64,000 nt of DNA from Devosia sp. Root413D1 (lineage in GTDB: Bacteria > Pseudomonadota > Alphaproteobacteria > Rhizobiales > Devosiaceae), in assembly GCF_001425235.1 (NCBI RefSeq), contig NZ_LMEA01000008.1, positions 372,001-436,000 of the forward strand. The letters run 5' to 3'. Every line of letters starts with the position of its first letter. Position 1 is the first letter of the stretch. The notes below the pieces were generated by a model. It saw nothing but the letters and a program-made list of their open reading frames with translations, was not told the origin of the DNA and searched no databases. Of the stretch, positions 49,179 through 57,913 are shown one piece after another. The translations under genes and the position numbers were made by a program.

Positions 49179-49631
49179 ATGCTCAAGGGGCTCGATCCCG
49201 TTCTGAATGCCGACGTGCTGCATGCGCTCAAGTCCATGGGCCACGGCGACGATTTGATCATCGCCGACATGAATTTTCCCTCGGATTCGATTGCCCGCCA
49301 GACCGTCTACGGCAAGCTGCTGAAGCTCGAGAATGTCACTGCCGGCCGTGCGGCCGAGGCGATTCTGTCGCTGATGCCGCTCGACAGCTTCGTGCCGCAC
49401 CCGGCCTTGCGCATGGAGATCGTCGGCAAGCCCGACGAGGTGCCGCCGGTGCAGCTCGAAGTACAGGCGGCGATCGACAAGGCCGAGGGCAAGCCCTCGC
49501 CGATGGGCTCGATCGAGCGCTTTGCCTTCTACGAGGCAGCCAAGCACTCCTACGTGGTGATTCAGACCGGCGAGCGCCGCTTCTACGGCTGTTTCATCCT
49601 CAAAAAGGGTGTGCTGCCGCCCGAGGCCTAA
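49179..49631 (+). CDS. RbsD/FucU-family sugar mutarotase
   Basis: 150 residues from ATG 49179, with GGAGGAGG just before it. N-terminal VLNADVLHALKSMGHGDDLIIADMNFPS carries the family's catalytic His (MGHGD) and Asp. The C-terminal GERRFYGCFILKKGV segment fits FucU. The family interconverts anomers of fucose or ribose; which sugar is unknown here. The 394-nt stretch after it holds repeat copy C and the promoter of the ABC operon, but no gene. Confidence 0.9.
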   Translation: MLKGLDPVLNADVLHALKSMGHGDDLIIADMNFPSDSIARQTVYGKLLKLENVTAGRAAEAILSLMPLDSFVPHPALRMEIVGKPDEVPPVQLEVQAAIDKAEGKPSPMGSIERFAFYEAAKHSYVVIQTGERRFYGCFILKKGVLPPEA

Positions 49632-49632
49632 A

Positions 49633-49725
49633 GCGCTTTCAGGAAAAGTTGCAGACTTTTCCGGTTCGAAAGCGTGACCAGCAAAACACCTGGAGCGCCC
49701 ACCGAGCACGGCCGGGAGGCGCTCC
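49633..49725 (+). repeat. Two-hairpin dispersed element, copy C
   Basis: Outer stem GCGCTTTC (49633-49640) / GAAAGCGT (49668-49675); inner GGAAAAGT (49642-49649) / ACTTTTCC (49655-49662) with loop TGCAG. Second hairpin GGAGCGCC (49692-49699) / GGCGCTCC (49718-49725), perfect, with a sequence different from copies A and B. It begins right after the FucU stop. Confidence 0.8.
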
Positions 49726-49818
49726 TGCGGAAATTGTGCATTCACTGGTGAAAGCACGCACTACTCACTGATGAATGCAACCCCCACTTTGTGCGCTGCA
49801 GGGGCTCCGTGGTCTCGC

Positions 49819-49889
49819 CAACATGTTGACTTCTAACATGTTAGCTCCATACCATTCCTCAGCATCCCGCATATAAGGGAGCGCTCCCT
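49819..49889 (+). promoter_or_regulatory. Promoter and three palindromic operators of the ABC importer operon
   Basis: CAACATGTTG (49819-49828) and CTAACATGTTAG (49833-49844) are two copies of the same palindrome. TTGACT at 49826-49831 and TACCAT at 49850-49855 (18-nt spacing) could be -35 and -10, so the second palindrome lies between them. AGGGAGCGCTCCCT (49876-49889), a perfect 14-bp palindrome of LacI-family type, lies just past the expected start site. Confidence 0.6.
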
Positions 49890-50025
49890 GGGGAGGGACG
49901 TCGGCAGGGGTTGAGGGACTTGGGTTGCGCCGTGGCGCGGCCCGACCTGCACGTTCAGTTTCCCATCGAGCGCCGGCGCGGAGGCGACAACGCCGCTGGA
50001 AGCGGCGCTTTGAGGGAGAACAGAC

Positions 50026-51660
50026 GTGAAACTCGAACTCTACAACCGGATTGCGGCCATCCAGGCCAGCCGCCGCAGCTTCATGAAGGGCGCGGCCGCG
50101 CTCGCCGCCGGCACTGCGCTCAGCAGCACCTTCGCCGGCCGCGCCTTTGCCCAGGACAGCGTGCGCGCCCAGATCCTGCAGATCCCCGGCGTCGGCAAGG
50201 GCTCGCCCACCGATGCCGACTGGCAGAAGGTCGGTGAACTCTGCCTCGCCGCCACCAAGGCCAACGTCGCCGAGGGCGAGTTTGCCGGCGTCGAGCTGAC
50301 CTTCATGGGGCTCAACAACCAGAACCTGCATAACTTCCTGTTCCGCGGCTTCCTGAAGCCGTGGGAGGCCTATACCGGCGCCAAGATCAACTGGATCGAT
50401 CTGGCCCAGGCCGACTACAATCCGCGCCTGCAGCAGTCGATCGCCACCGGCACCGTCGATTTCGACATCGTCGAGATGGGCGCGCCCTTCGAGGGCGACA
50501 CCGCTGGCAAGGGCCTGCTCGACGAGATGCCCGACTGGGTCGCGACCCAGATCGAGGCGGACGATCTGGTGAACTATCTCAAGGCGCCGGTGGGCACCTG
50601 GGACGGCAAGACCTACCGCATCAACATCGACGGCGACTGCCACACCTTCGCCTACCGCAAGGACTATTTCGGCGATGGCTCGATCAGCGGCATGGCCGAC
50701 GTGCCGACGCACTGGGAAGATTTCCCGGCGCTGGCCACCGCTCTTACCGGCAAGAACGATCCGATCACCGGAACCCCGGCCTACGGCTTCATCGATCCGC
50801 TGAAGTATCAGTGGGGTGGCTTCGGCTTCTATTTCCTCGAGGACCGCGCAGCCGCTTATGCCAAGCATCCGGATGATCCGGCCTGGCTGTTCGACCCCGA
50901 CACCATGAAGCCGCGGGTCAACAACCCGGCCTGGGTGCAGGCCATCCAGGATGTGCTCGACCTCGTGAAGGCCAACGCCTATCCGCCTGATCAGCTGAAT
51001 GCCGACCCGAACGCCACTGCCTTCTCGCAGTTCCTCGGCGGCACCGGCGCGGCCCTCACCTGGTGGGGCGATGTCGGCTCCAACGCCCGCACCTCCGATA
51101 CCTCGGTGGTCGGCGATGTGGTCGGCTTCTCCATCAACCCTGGCGCCAAGAAGGTCTACAACTCCAAGACCAGCGCCTGGGAGGAGAAAGAGAACTTCGC
51201 TCCCAACATGGCCTATATCGGTTGGGGCGTGTACGTCACGAGCCGCGTCTCCGGCGACGAGAAGAAGCGCAAGGCCGCCTGGTCCGCCGCCGCACATCTG
51301 GGCGGCAAGGACATCTCGCTGTGGACCGCAGCTTACCCGTCCGGCTTCCAGCCCTATCGCAACTCGCACTTCCAGTACGATGAGTGGGTGGCTGCCGGCT
51401 ATGATCGCGCCTTCGTCGAGGATTACCTCGGCTCGAACCTCGACAGCTACAACCACCCGAACGCTGCCATCGAGCCCCGTATCCCCGGCATCTTCCAGTA
51501 CTACTCGATCGCCGAGGACGAACTGGTGAAGGGCATCAACGGCCAGTACGCCGGCGCCCAGGAAACCGCCGACGCCATCGCCGCCGCCTGGGAGAAGATC
51601 ACCGACCAGATCGGTCGCGACAACCAGATCAAGCTCTACAAGGCGTCGCTCGGCATGTAG
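50026..51660 (+). CDS. Sugar ABC transporter substrate-binding protein, Tat-exported
   Basis: 544 residues, longer than the common 420-450. A twin-arginine signal (SRRSFMKG, hydrophobic run, cleavage after RAFAQ) suggests it is folded before export. The mature protein is an extracellular solute-binding protein of the family 1 type: VELTFMGLNNQNLHNFL, FDIVEMGAP, WDGKTYRINIDGD, FLGGTGAALTWWGDVG. The ligand is unknown. It heads the operon with two permeases; a hairpin at 51690 may reduce readthrough to keep binding protein in excess. Confidence 0.9.
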   Translation: MKLELYNRIAAIQASRRSFMKGAAALAAGTALSSTFAGRAFAQDSVRAQILQIPGVGKGSPTDADWQKVGELCLAATKANVAEGEFAGVELTFMGLNNQNLHNFLFRGFLKPWEAYTGAKINWIDLAQADYNPRLQQSIATGTVDFDIVEMGAPFEGDTAGKGLLDEMPDWVATQIEADDLVNYLKAPVGTWDGKTYRINIDGDCHTFAYRKDYFGDGSISGMADVPTHWEDFPALATALTGKNDPITGTPAYGFIDPLKYQWGGFGFYFLEDRAAAYAKHPDDPAWLFDPDTMKPRVNNPAWVQAIQDVLDLVKANAYPPDQLNADPNATAFSQFLGGTGAALTWWGDVGSNARTSDTSVVGDVVGFSINPGAKKVYNSKTSAWEEKENFAPNMAYIGWGVYVTSRVSGDEKKRKAAWSAAAHLGGKDISLWTAAYPSGFQPYRNSHFQYDEWVAAGYDRAFVEDYLGSNLDSYNHPNAAIEPRIPGIFQYYSIAEDELVKGINGQYAGAQETADAIAAAWEKITDQIGRDNQIKLYKASLGM

Positions 51661-51689
51661 TGCCGCGTATGGCGTGATTGACAATCCAC

Positions 51690-51714
51690 GGCTGGTGGCG
51701 GACCGTCACCAGCC
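51690..51714 (+). other. Hairpin between binding protein and permease genes
   Basis: GGCTGGTG (51690-51697) / CACCAGCC (51707-51714), 9-nt loop, no T run. Such hairpins often protect the 3' end of binding-protein mRNA. Confidence 0.6.
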
Positions 51715-51751
51715 GATTTAGTTCGGAACGAGAACTGTCCAAGAGGCGTGG

Positions 51752-52846
51752 ATGGCGTTGACTGAATCACCGAGCTACGGCGCCATCTCGCGTCGCCGCA
51801 AAGACGGGGGCAGGGCGCTCATTGCCGCTGCCAGCGTTCTCTTCCTCGCCGTCGGCCTGCTCCAGGCGCTTAACTCCGCCGGCATATTGCCACTCGGTCT
51901 CAAGGATTGGCGCCCCACGCTTTACGCCTACCTGCTCTGGGCCGTGGCGCTCGGGGTCGGCATGGTGATGGCGCGCGGCGAGGCCGGGCTCAAGGCGCTG
52001 TTCATTCTGCCGGCGGCCTTGTTCACCGTGGCCATGGCGATCTTTCCGACCCTGTTCGGCCTGTCCATCGCCTTCACCGACTGGAACCTCGCCTCGCTGA
52101 CCGGCCAGAAGTTCAACGGCTTCGACAACCTGGTGCAGCTGGTCCGCGACCCGTTCTACTGGAACGCCATGCGCAACATGGTGATCTATGTGCTGTTCGT
52201 GCTCGTCGAGTACGCCGTCGCTTTTGGCCTCGCCCTGCTGCTCAACGCCGAGATCCGCGCCCGGAAATTCTGGCGCGTCGTCTTCCTCATCCCGTTGATG
52301 CTGTCGCCGGTCGCCGTCAGCTGGATGGTCGGCAAGTCGATGCTCGAATACCGCTTCGGCCCGGTGGCGCGCTTCGCTCGGTGGCTGGGCTTCAACAACC
52401 CGAGCTTTTTCACCGATCCCTGGGTCGCGCGGCTGTGGATCGAGGCGATGGATGCCTGGGTGTCGATCCCGTTCGTGATGATCCTCTTGCTGGCGGGCCT
52501 CCAGGCCATGCCCAAGGAGGTCATCGAGGCCGCCAAGGTCGATGGTGCGTCGCCCTGGCAGCGCTTCTGGCAGGTGATCTTCCCGCTGATGCTGCCGGTC
52601 TCGATCACCGCGATCGTGTTGCGCATCATCTTCAAGCTCAAGCTCGCCGATATCATCATCACTGTCACCTCGGGCGGTCCCGGCGGCGCCACCGACAGCG
52701 TCTCGAGCTTCATCTATCGCGAGTACCGTGACCGCTCGAACGTCGGCTACGGCACCATGCTCGCGATGTTCTATCTGGTGCTGATCGTGATCTTCATCAC
52801 CCTGCTGCTGAAGTTCCTGCGCAGGCACATGCAGAGGATGACCTGA
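51752..52846 (+). CDS. Sugar ABC transporter permease (first)
   Basis: 364 residues with about eight hydrophobic segments; longer at the N-terminus than a MalF-type core, with two extra helices (IAAASVLFLAVGLLQ and TLYAYLLWAVALGVGMV). The EAA loop EAAKVDGASPWQRFWQVIFPLM contacts the ATPase. Its stop overlaps the next permease start (TGATG). Confidence 0.93.
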   Translation: MALTESPSYGAISRRRKDGGRALIAAASVLFLAVGLLQALNSAGILPLGLKDWRPTLYAYLLWAVALGVGMVMARGEAGLKALFILPAALFTVAMAIFPTLFGLSIAFTDWNLASLTGQKFNGFDNLVQLVRDPFYWNAMRNMVIYVLFVLVEYAVAFGLALLLNAEIRARKFWRVVFLIPLMLSPVAVSWMVGKSMLEYRFGPVARFARWLGFNNPSFFTDPWVARLWIEAMDAWVSIPFVMILLLAGLQAMPKEVIEAAKVDGASPWQRFWQVIFPLMLPVSITAIVLRIIFKLKLADIIITVTSGGPGGATDSVSSFIYREYRDRSNVGYGTMLAMFYLVLIVIFITLLLKFLRRHMQRMT

Positions 52847-53781
52847 TGGCCGCCGAAGCAACACTCTCCGCCGCGACCGCCGCCGATGCCGGTGCTGGTG
52901 CCCGGCGCCTGAAGCATATCGCCGGCAAGGTCGGCATCTATGCCGCGCTGGTGGCCTGGGCCTTCGTGTCGCTGTTCCCGGTCTACTGGACCATCACCAC
53001 CTCGATGAAGGTGGCCAAGGATGTGCAGCTCGGCCACCTGATCCCGTGGGTGGATTTCCAGCCCAACTGGCTGGGCTGGCGCTCGCTCGGCCTCTCGCCC
53101 GATACCATCGGGCAGGTCTCGACCGTCCGCGACGAGTTCCTCGGCCGCTTCCTTAATTCGGTCTACACCGCCTTCGGCGCCTCGTTCCTAGCGGTGCTGA
53201 TCGGCTCGCTCGCCGCCTACGGCCTCAGCCGCTTCCAGTACAAGTTCCTCTGGATGAAGAACCAGGATCTGAGCTTCTTCTTTCTCAGTCAATTGATCCT
53301 GCCGCCGGTCGTCCTGGCGCTGCCCTTTCTCGTGCTCTACCGCGAGCTGGCGCTGCTCGACAGCATCATCGGCCTCGTCCTGCTCTACACGCTGACGGTC
53401 CTGCCGATCGTCATCTGGATCATGAAGGACCAGTTCGACACCATCCCGATCGAGCTCGATGAAGCCGCGCAGGTCGATGGCCTCGGCCCCTGGGGCACCT
53501 TCTTCCGCATCATCCTGCCGATGGCGCTTCCCGGCATGGTCGCCGCCTTCATCCTCAGCCTGATCCTCTGCTGGAACGAGTATTTCTTCGCCGCGCTTCT
53601 CACCGGTTCCAGCGCGAAAACGCTCCCCGTGATGGTCGCCAGCCAGACTGGTTCACAGGGCATCAACTGGTGGAGCATGGCCGCCCTCTCCACCGCCGCC
53701 ATCGCCCCCCTGGTTGTCGTCGGCGTGCTGCTCGAACGCTACATCATCCGCGGGCTGACGGCCGGCAGCGTGAAGGGGTAG
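52846..53781 (+). CDS. Sugar ABC transporter permease (second)
   Basis: 311 residues, MalG type, six helices. EAA loop: DEAAQVDGLGPWGTFFRIILPMALPGM. It pairs with the previous permease. No ATPase follows; repeats and the convergent FGGY kinase come next, so the ATPase must be supplied from elsewhere. Confidence 0.93.
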   Translation: MAAEATLSAATAADAGAGARRLKHIAGKVGIYAALVAWAFVSLFPVYWTITTSMKVAKDVQLGHLIPWVDFQPNWLGWRSLGLSPDTIGQVSTVRDEFLGRFLNSVYTAFGASFLAVLIGSLAAYGLSRFQYKFLWMKNQDLSFFFLSQLILPPVVLALPFLVLYRELALLDSIIGLVLLYTLTVLPIVIWIMKDQFDTIPIELDEAAQVDGLGPWGTFFRIILPMALPGMVAAFILSLILCWNEYFFAALLTGSSAKTLPVMVASQTGSQGINWWSMAALSTAAIAPLVVVGVLLERYIIRGLTAGSVKG

Positions 53782-53800
53782 GGGCCGGAAACGCCGGCGT

Positions 53801-53950
53801 CACACTCGCACCCCTCCCCGTCAAGGGGAGGGTGCTGGCCGGTGGCTGGGGCACCATCCGGCCCAGCATACCGGCCCCACCTCCCCCTTGATGGGGGAGG
53901 CAAGCGAAGCTTGAGAGCGAAGCGATCTTGCGAAGCTCGGAGGGGGTGAG
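53801..53950. repeat. GC-rich palindromic intergenic repeats
   Basis: CCCCTCCCCGTCAAGGGGAG hairpin near 53810-53832, then CACCTCCCCCTTGATGGGGG near 53878-53898 followed by GAAGC...GCTTC pairings and GGAGGGGGTG, as in 37125-37215. Confidence 0.7.
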
Positions 53951-53969
53951 CCGAGAGCTCGATGCCGGG

Positions 53970-55460
53970 CTAAAGCTCCCGCATCAAATCCTTGTTTCGC
54001 TCATAGAGCTCCCGGAACACCCGATACTGCCGCTCGTAGAGTTCGCGGAGGCTCTCGTCCGGAGTGATCTGGTGGTCCACCGGGTTCCAGGTCCGGATAT
54101 CGTCCGGCTGCACATCGCCGATCGCCAGCGCCGCGATGAACGCATCGCCATAGGACGCTCCCACCGTCTTCTGCCGCACGATCTGCGTTCGGCCCGACAC
54201 GTCCGAGGTCGCCTGCGCCCAAACCCGGTTCTTGGTGCCGCCGCCGGCCGCGAGGATCGCCTTGGGTGGCTGTCCCACATCGGCATAGGTCTCGAACACA
54301 TGGTGCGTGCCGAAGGCGATGCCCTCGAACAGCGCCCGGTAGATATCGCCGCGGGTGTGCGTCAGGTTCATGCCGAACAGCACGCCCTTGGCCTCGGTGT
54401 CGTGGATGGGTGTCCGCTCGCCCGAGAAATAGGGCAGCATCACCAGCCCGTTGGCGCCGGGCGGCGAACCCTCCGCCTCGAGCGCCAATGCCATCACCGC
54501 AGTCGCCGGATCCAACTCCTTGCCGAACTGCTCGCGGAACCAGTGGCTGAGCGTCCCCGAAGTCGCGAGCCCCGACATGGCGGCGTGCTTGCCCGGGAAG
54601 AACCACGGCGCGTACCAGAGCCGCGCATCCGGCACCCGGACCGGCGTGATCTCGATGATGAAGATGGTCGAGCCGTACATCAGCAGCATGTCGCCGCTGT
54701 CGAGCACCCCGACGCTCAGCGCCTCGGCGCCCGCATCGATCGTCCCCGTCGTCACCGGCGTCCCCACTGCGAGACCCGTCTCAGCAGCAGCTGCCTCCGT
54801 CACCGTGCCGGCAATGTCGGTGGTCCAGATCGCCTCGGGGAGTTTCTCCAGCCCGATGATGTCGTCGGCCAGCTCGTCGGTCCACTCGAGCTTTTCGACA
54901 TCGTAGAGCGGCGAGAAGTTGGCCGCCGAATAGTGGTCGATCACATAGCGGCCGGTGAGCTTGTGGACGATGTAAGTGGTCGAGGTCAGGATCTTCGCGG
55001 TTTTCGCATAGAGCTCCGGCCGGTTCCGCTTCAGCCACAGGATCTTGGGCCCGATCGACTGGCTGGTCAGCGCGTTGCCGCAGCGGCTCAGCAGCACGTC
55101 CTCGCCGATCCGTGCCGTCAGCTCCTCGATCTCCTTGGCCGCCCGGGTGTCGACCCCATAGAGCACGCCGTTCATCAGCGGCTCGCCTTCTGCATCCACC
55201 GGCAGCATGCAGGGGCCGATGGCGCTTGCCGCCACCGCGACGATGTCTGAGGGCATGACGCCGCTGTCGGCGATCAGCTTCTGGCTCAGAAAGCAGAAGT
55301 CGCCCCACCAGTCCTCGCGCGGCCGGTGCTCGGCCCAACCAGGCTGCGGCACCAGCATCTTGTGCGGCCGGGCGGCGCTGGCGACGATCCGCCCCTCCGC
55401 ATCCACCAGCACGCCCTTCGATTCAAACGTCCCGATATCGATGCCGAGATAGTGCCTCAT
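53970..55460 (-). CDS. FGGY-family carbohydrate kinase
   Basis: 496 residues. N-terminal ATP motif GIDIGTFESKG and the C-terminal AAGGGTKNRVWAQATSDVSG are typical of FGGY kinases (xylulokinase, ribulokinase and relatives). The catalytic Asp region reads TGTIDAGAEALSVG. The substrate cannot be assigned from sequence. Its ATG overlaps the M42 stop by 4 nt: last gene of a btpA-M42-kinase operon on the minus strand. Confidence 0.92.
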   Translation of the reverse strand: MRHYLGIDIGTFESKGVLVDAEGRIVASAARPHKMLVPQPGWAEHRPREDWWGDFCFLSQKLIADSGVMPSDIVAVAASAIGPCMLPVDAEGEPLMNGVLYGVDTRAAKEIEELTARIGEDVLLSRCGNALTSQSIGPKILWLKRNRPELYAKTAKILTSTTYIVHKLTGRYVIDHYSAANFSPLYDVEKLEWTDELADDIIGLEKLPEAIWTTDIAGTVTEAAAAETGLAVGTPVTTGTIDAGAEALSVGVLDSGDMLLMYGSTIFIIEITPVRVPDARLWYAPWFFPGKHAAMSGLATSGTLSHWFREQFGKELDPATAVMALALEAEGSPPGANGLVMLPYFSGERTPIHDTEAKGVLFGMNLTHTRGDIYRALFEGIAFGTHHVFETYADVGQPPKAILAAGGGTKNRVWAQATSDVSGRTQIVRQKTVGASYGDAFIAALAIGDVQPDDIRTWNPVDHQITPDESLRELYERQYRVFRELYERNKDLMREL

Positions 55461-56557
55461 CCGATGTAATCGTCCCGATCGAGGCTGAACTTGCTGTCGA
55501 TCCGCGGCAGCGCCTCCACCAGCAGTGTCGTCAGCTGCTCGAGGTCGGCCATGTCGCAGACTTCCAGTGATGAGTGTGAATAACGCATCGGAAAGCCGAC
55601 ATCGATCGAGGCGACGCCCTGGCCAACCAGCTGCACATAGCTGAGGTCGGTCAGCGCCCCGATATGGGCGCTGCGCTGCAGCGGCAGCTTTTTCGCCATG
55701 GCGCTGTCTTCGAACAGTTTCACCATCGCCGGATGCGGCAGCGTGCCGTTCAGCGTGCCGCGCCCGTGGAACGAGTAGAGCGACATCGCCGGGCCGCCGC
55801 CGAGCTTCACGTCGCCACGCGCCGCCATGTCGGGGGTATCGGTCGCAAGGATCAGGTCGAGCTGGATCGCCACATCGGGCATCAGCACCTGCGCCGCCGT
55901 CACCGCGCCGCGGAGGTTGAACTCCTCCTGCACGGAAAAGACGAAATGCACCGTCGGCCGCTTCTTCACGTCGACCAGCGCCTTCGCCACCTCGATCATC
56001 ACCGCGCAGGCGGCACGATCGTCCACTGCCGTGCCGGCGATCCGTCCATTGGCGAGTTCGGTCACCTTGGGCGCGTAGACGATGGGCGTTCCCACATCGA
56101 TCCCTGCCGCCAGCACCTCGGCCGCCGATTTGAACCCGGCGTCGATATAGAGCTCGGGGTAGGGCAGCACCTTGTACTTTTCGTCCTGCGATGTGGCGTG
56201 GTGGCTCTTATGCGCGATCAGCCCAGGCACATCGGCGCCTTCGCCGATGCAGAACAGCACCTCCGTCGACGGCAGGGCCCGTTCCGGTACGCCGCCCAGC
56301 CGCTCGACGCGAACCATCCCGTTCGGCTCGATCTTCCTCACGATCAGGCCGAGCTGGTCCATATGCGCGAACAGCATGACGCTGGGCGCACCCTTGTCGC
56401 CCGGCAGCGTCGCGATCAGGTTGCCCAGCCGGTCGGTCGTGGAGGTGATCCCCAGCCCCGCCATCGCTGCCTTCAGATATTTCCTGACCCGTCCCTCATA
56501 GCCCGAGAGCCCGGGAATGAGCATCAGGTCGATCACCCATTGCTTGAGGCTCATCAA
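55457..56557 (-). CDS. M42-family metallopeptidase (SgcX/FrvX-like)
   Basis: 366 residues. Binuclear metal ligands: His65/Asp67 (AHMDQLG), Asp179-Asp180 (AVDDRA), the catalytic Glu211-Glu212 (QEEFNLRG), Asp240 (ATDTPD) and His near 331 (RYSHSSLE). M42 enzymes are aminopeptidases (some were called endoglucanases). E. coli carries a homologue, SgcX, in a sugar operon with a BtpA homologue, SgcQ, as here. The natural substrate is unknown. Overlaps both neighbours by 4 nt. Confidence 0.92.
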   Translation of the reverse strand: MMSLKQWVIDLMLIPGLSGYEGRVRKYLKAAMAGLGITSTTDRLGNLIATLPGDKGAPSVMLFAHMDQLGLIVRKIEPNGMVRVERLGGVPERALPSTEVLFCIGEGADVPGLIAHKSHHATSQDEKYKVLPYPELYIDAGFKSAAEVLAAGIDVGTPIVYAPKVTELANGRIAGTAVDDRAACAVMIEVAKALVDVKKRPTVHFVFSVQEEFNLRGAVTAAQVLMPDVAIQLDLILATDTPDMAARGDVKLGGGPAMSLYSFHGRGTLNGTLPHPAMVKLFEDSAMAKKLPLQRSAHIGALTDLSYVQLVGQGVASIDVGFPMRYSHSSLEVCDMADLEQLTTLLVEALPRIDSKFSLDRDDYIG

Positions 56558-57366
56558 TACCCCCGCGCCGCGCGGACCAGCCGCATAAACTCGGCGGCCC
56601 GGTCGGCATCCACGGCCTTCCAGGTGTCGCCATCGACCTTCAGCGACGAGCCGACAATGCAGCCGTCGGCGACGTTGAGCACCTCGGCCACCGTCGCGTG
56701 CTTCACGCCGGTATTGGCCAGTACCGGCGTGGTCGGCAGCGCCTTCTTCACCGCTTCGAGGTCGACCATCTTGGCCGCCTCACCGGTGATCGCGCCCGAA
56801 ACAAGGATCGCATCGGGGATCGACGAGAACACCGCGCTGCGGGCCCGGTCGCTCAGCGGCCGCTGGTCCAGCGAATAGGCGAACTCGGCCGAGACATTGT
56901 AGAGCAGCGCCAGATCCTGGCGGCCGAGCCGGTCGCGATAGCGCATCGCCTTGCCGGCATCCGGCGTCCACGGGCCCATGTCCGAGGCATAGGTGCCGGT
57001 GAAAATCTCGCGCACGAAGCGCGCCCCGGTCGCCGCCGCCAGTGCGATCGAGCTTTCCGGGTCCCACAGGACGTTGACGCCGAACGGCACGCTGATTTCC
57101 GAGCGCAACCGCCCGATCACGTAGCCCATGGTCGCGGTCGAGGCGGTGTCGACCTTGAATTCATACGGCCGGTCATTCTCGTTGCCGAACATCACGGCAT
57201 CGAACCCGGCGGCCTGCAACGCCACCAGGTCCTTGCGGGCCCCCTCGACGATGGCCTCCACGCCCCCCTCGTAGTCGTGCAGCGGTGCGCCCGGCAGCGC
57301 CCCCAGATGCACCATGGCAATCACCGGCTTCTTGTCGCCGAACACCGTCTTGAATTTGCTTGTCAT
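56554..57366 (-). CDS. BtpA/SgcQ-family protein
   Basis: 270 residues of the BtpA fold (TIM barrel): AMVHLGALPGAPLHDYEGG, DAVMFGNENDRPYEF, PFGVNVLWDPESSIALAAATGARFVR, ALPTTPVLANTGVKH and DGCIVGSSLKVDG. BtpA was named for photosystem I assembly in cyanobacteria; bacterial members such as SgcQ lie in sugar operons and are probably enzymes of unknown reaction. First gene of the operon, with a LacI-type operator 8 nt upstream. Confidence 0.92.
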   Translation of the reverse strand: MTSKFKTVFGDKKPVIAMVHLGALPGAPLHDYEGGVEAIVEGARKDLVALQAAGFDAVMFGNENDRPYEFKVDTASTATMGYVIGRLRSEISVPFGVNVLWDPESSIALAAATGARFVREIFTGTYASDMGPWTPDAGKAMRYRDRLGRQDLALLYNVSAEFAYSLDQRPLSDRARSAVFSSIPDAILVSGAITGEAAKMVDLEAVKKALPTTPVLANTGVKHATVAEVLNVADGCIVGSSLKVDGDTWKAVDADRAAEFMRLVRAARGY

Positions 57367-57373
57367 TGTTTTT

Positions 57374-57387
57374 GTAAACCGCTTTAC
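57374..57387. promoter_or_regulatory. LacI-family type operator before btpA
   Basis: GTAAACCGCTTTAC: GTAAA/TTTAC arms around a central CG, the pattern bound by LacI/GalR regulators. No lacI-type gene is in the window. Confidence 0.55.
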
Positions 57388-57514
57388 TAGACGCCTATGC
57401 GTAGCAGCGGCAAAGCCCGGCGTCTATGGCTCGCTAGGGGTCGGAAGCCTGCTCCACACCAATCCTTAACCACAATCCGGTAGAGTATGCGGGAATGAGT
57501 GCGAGGTTCCCCAG

Positions 57515-57772
57515 ATGGAACTGCTCTTTCTCCTCCTGCTGATCCCCGTGGTCTGGCTGCTGTTGCTGCCCGGACGGATCGCCAAACGCGCCCGCAAATA
57601 CCGCTTCACCGGCGCCGGCATTCTCGTCGGCGTTCTGGTTGCCGGCTGGATCGGGGTGCAGGCGATGTCGAAGCCGCCGGCCGAGACGGTCGATTACGCC
57701 GCCGGCGACAGCGACCTGCGCGCCATCCTGCTGCAACCCGAAACCGCCCCGCGCTACAGCTTTCGCGAGTAG
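57515..57772 (+). CDS. Small membrane protein of unknown function
   Basis: 85 residues. Two hydrophobic segments (LLFLLLLIPVVWLLLL and TGAGILVGVLVAGWIGVQA) separated by a basic loop (GRIAKRARKYR), then a short tail. I do not recognise a family. Divergent from btpA; no same-strand partner. The composition matches neighbours, so it is probably a real gene. Confidence 0.65.
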   Translation: MELLFLLLLIPVVWLLLLPGRIAKRARKYRFTGAGILVGVLVAGWIGVQAMSKPPAETVDYAAGDSDLRAILLQPETAPRYSFRE

Positions 57773-57786
57773 GTCGGGGCGCTAAG

Positions 57787-57805
57787 CAAGAGTTGCAGAC
57801 TCTTG
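57787..57805 (+). repeat. Hairpin of the dispersed element, copy D (partial)
   Basis: CAAGAGT (57787-57793) / ACTCTTG (57799-57805) with the same TGCAG loop as copies A-C but a different stem. The second hairpin is not recognisable. Confidence 0.6.
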
Positions 57806-57853
57806 TGTTGCGAAGGCCCGGAAATAGCTCAGGTGATCACAGACCCACCGGCA

Positions 57854-57878
57854 GTCATCCCTGCGAAAGCAGGGACCC
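57854..57878 (+). repeat. Short CATCCC-type repeat, third copy
   Basis: GTCATCCCTGCGAAAGCAGG followed by GACCC; equal to 35720-35746 apart from the last bases. Confidence 0.75.
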
Positions 57879-57913
57879 AATTCACAGGTCGCACAGGCCC
57901 GAGTTGGGAGGAC

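Noticed and set aside
51735-51755. GGAAC-N17-CGTG before the first permease as an EcfG promoter
   Set aside because: The -10 differs from CGTT and would lie on the start codon.
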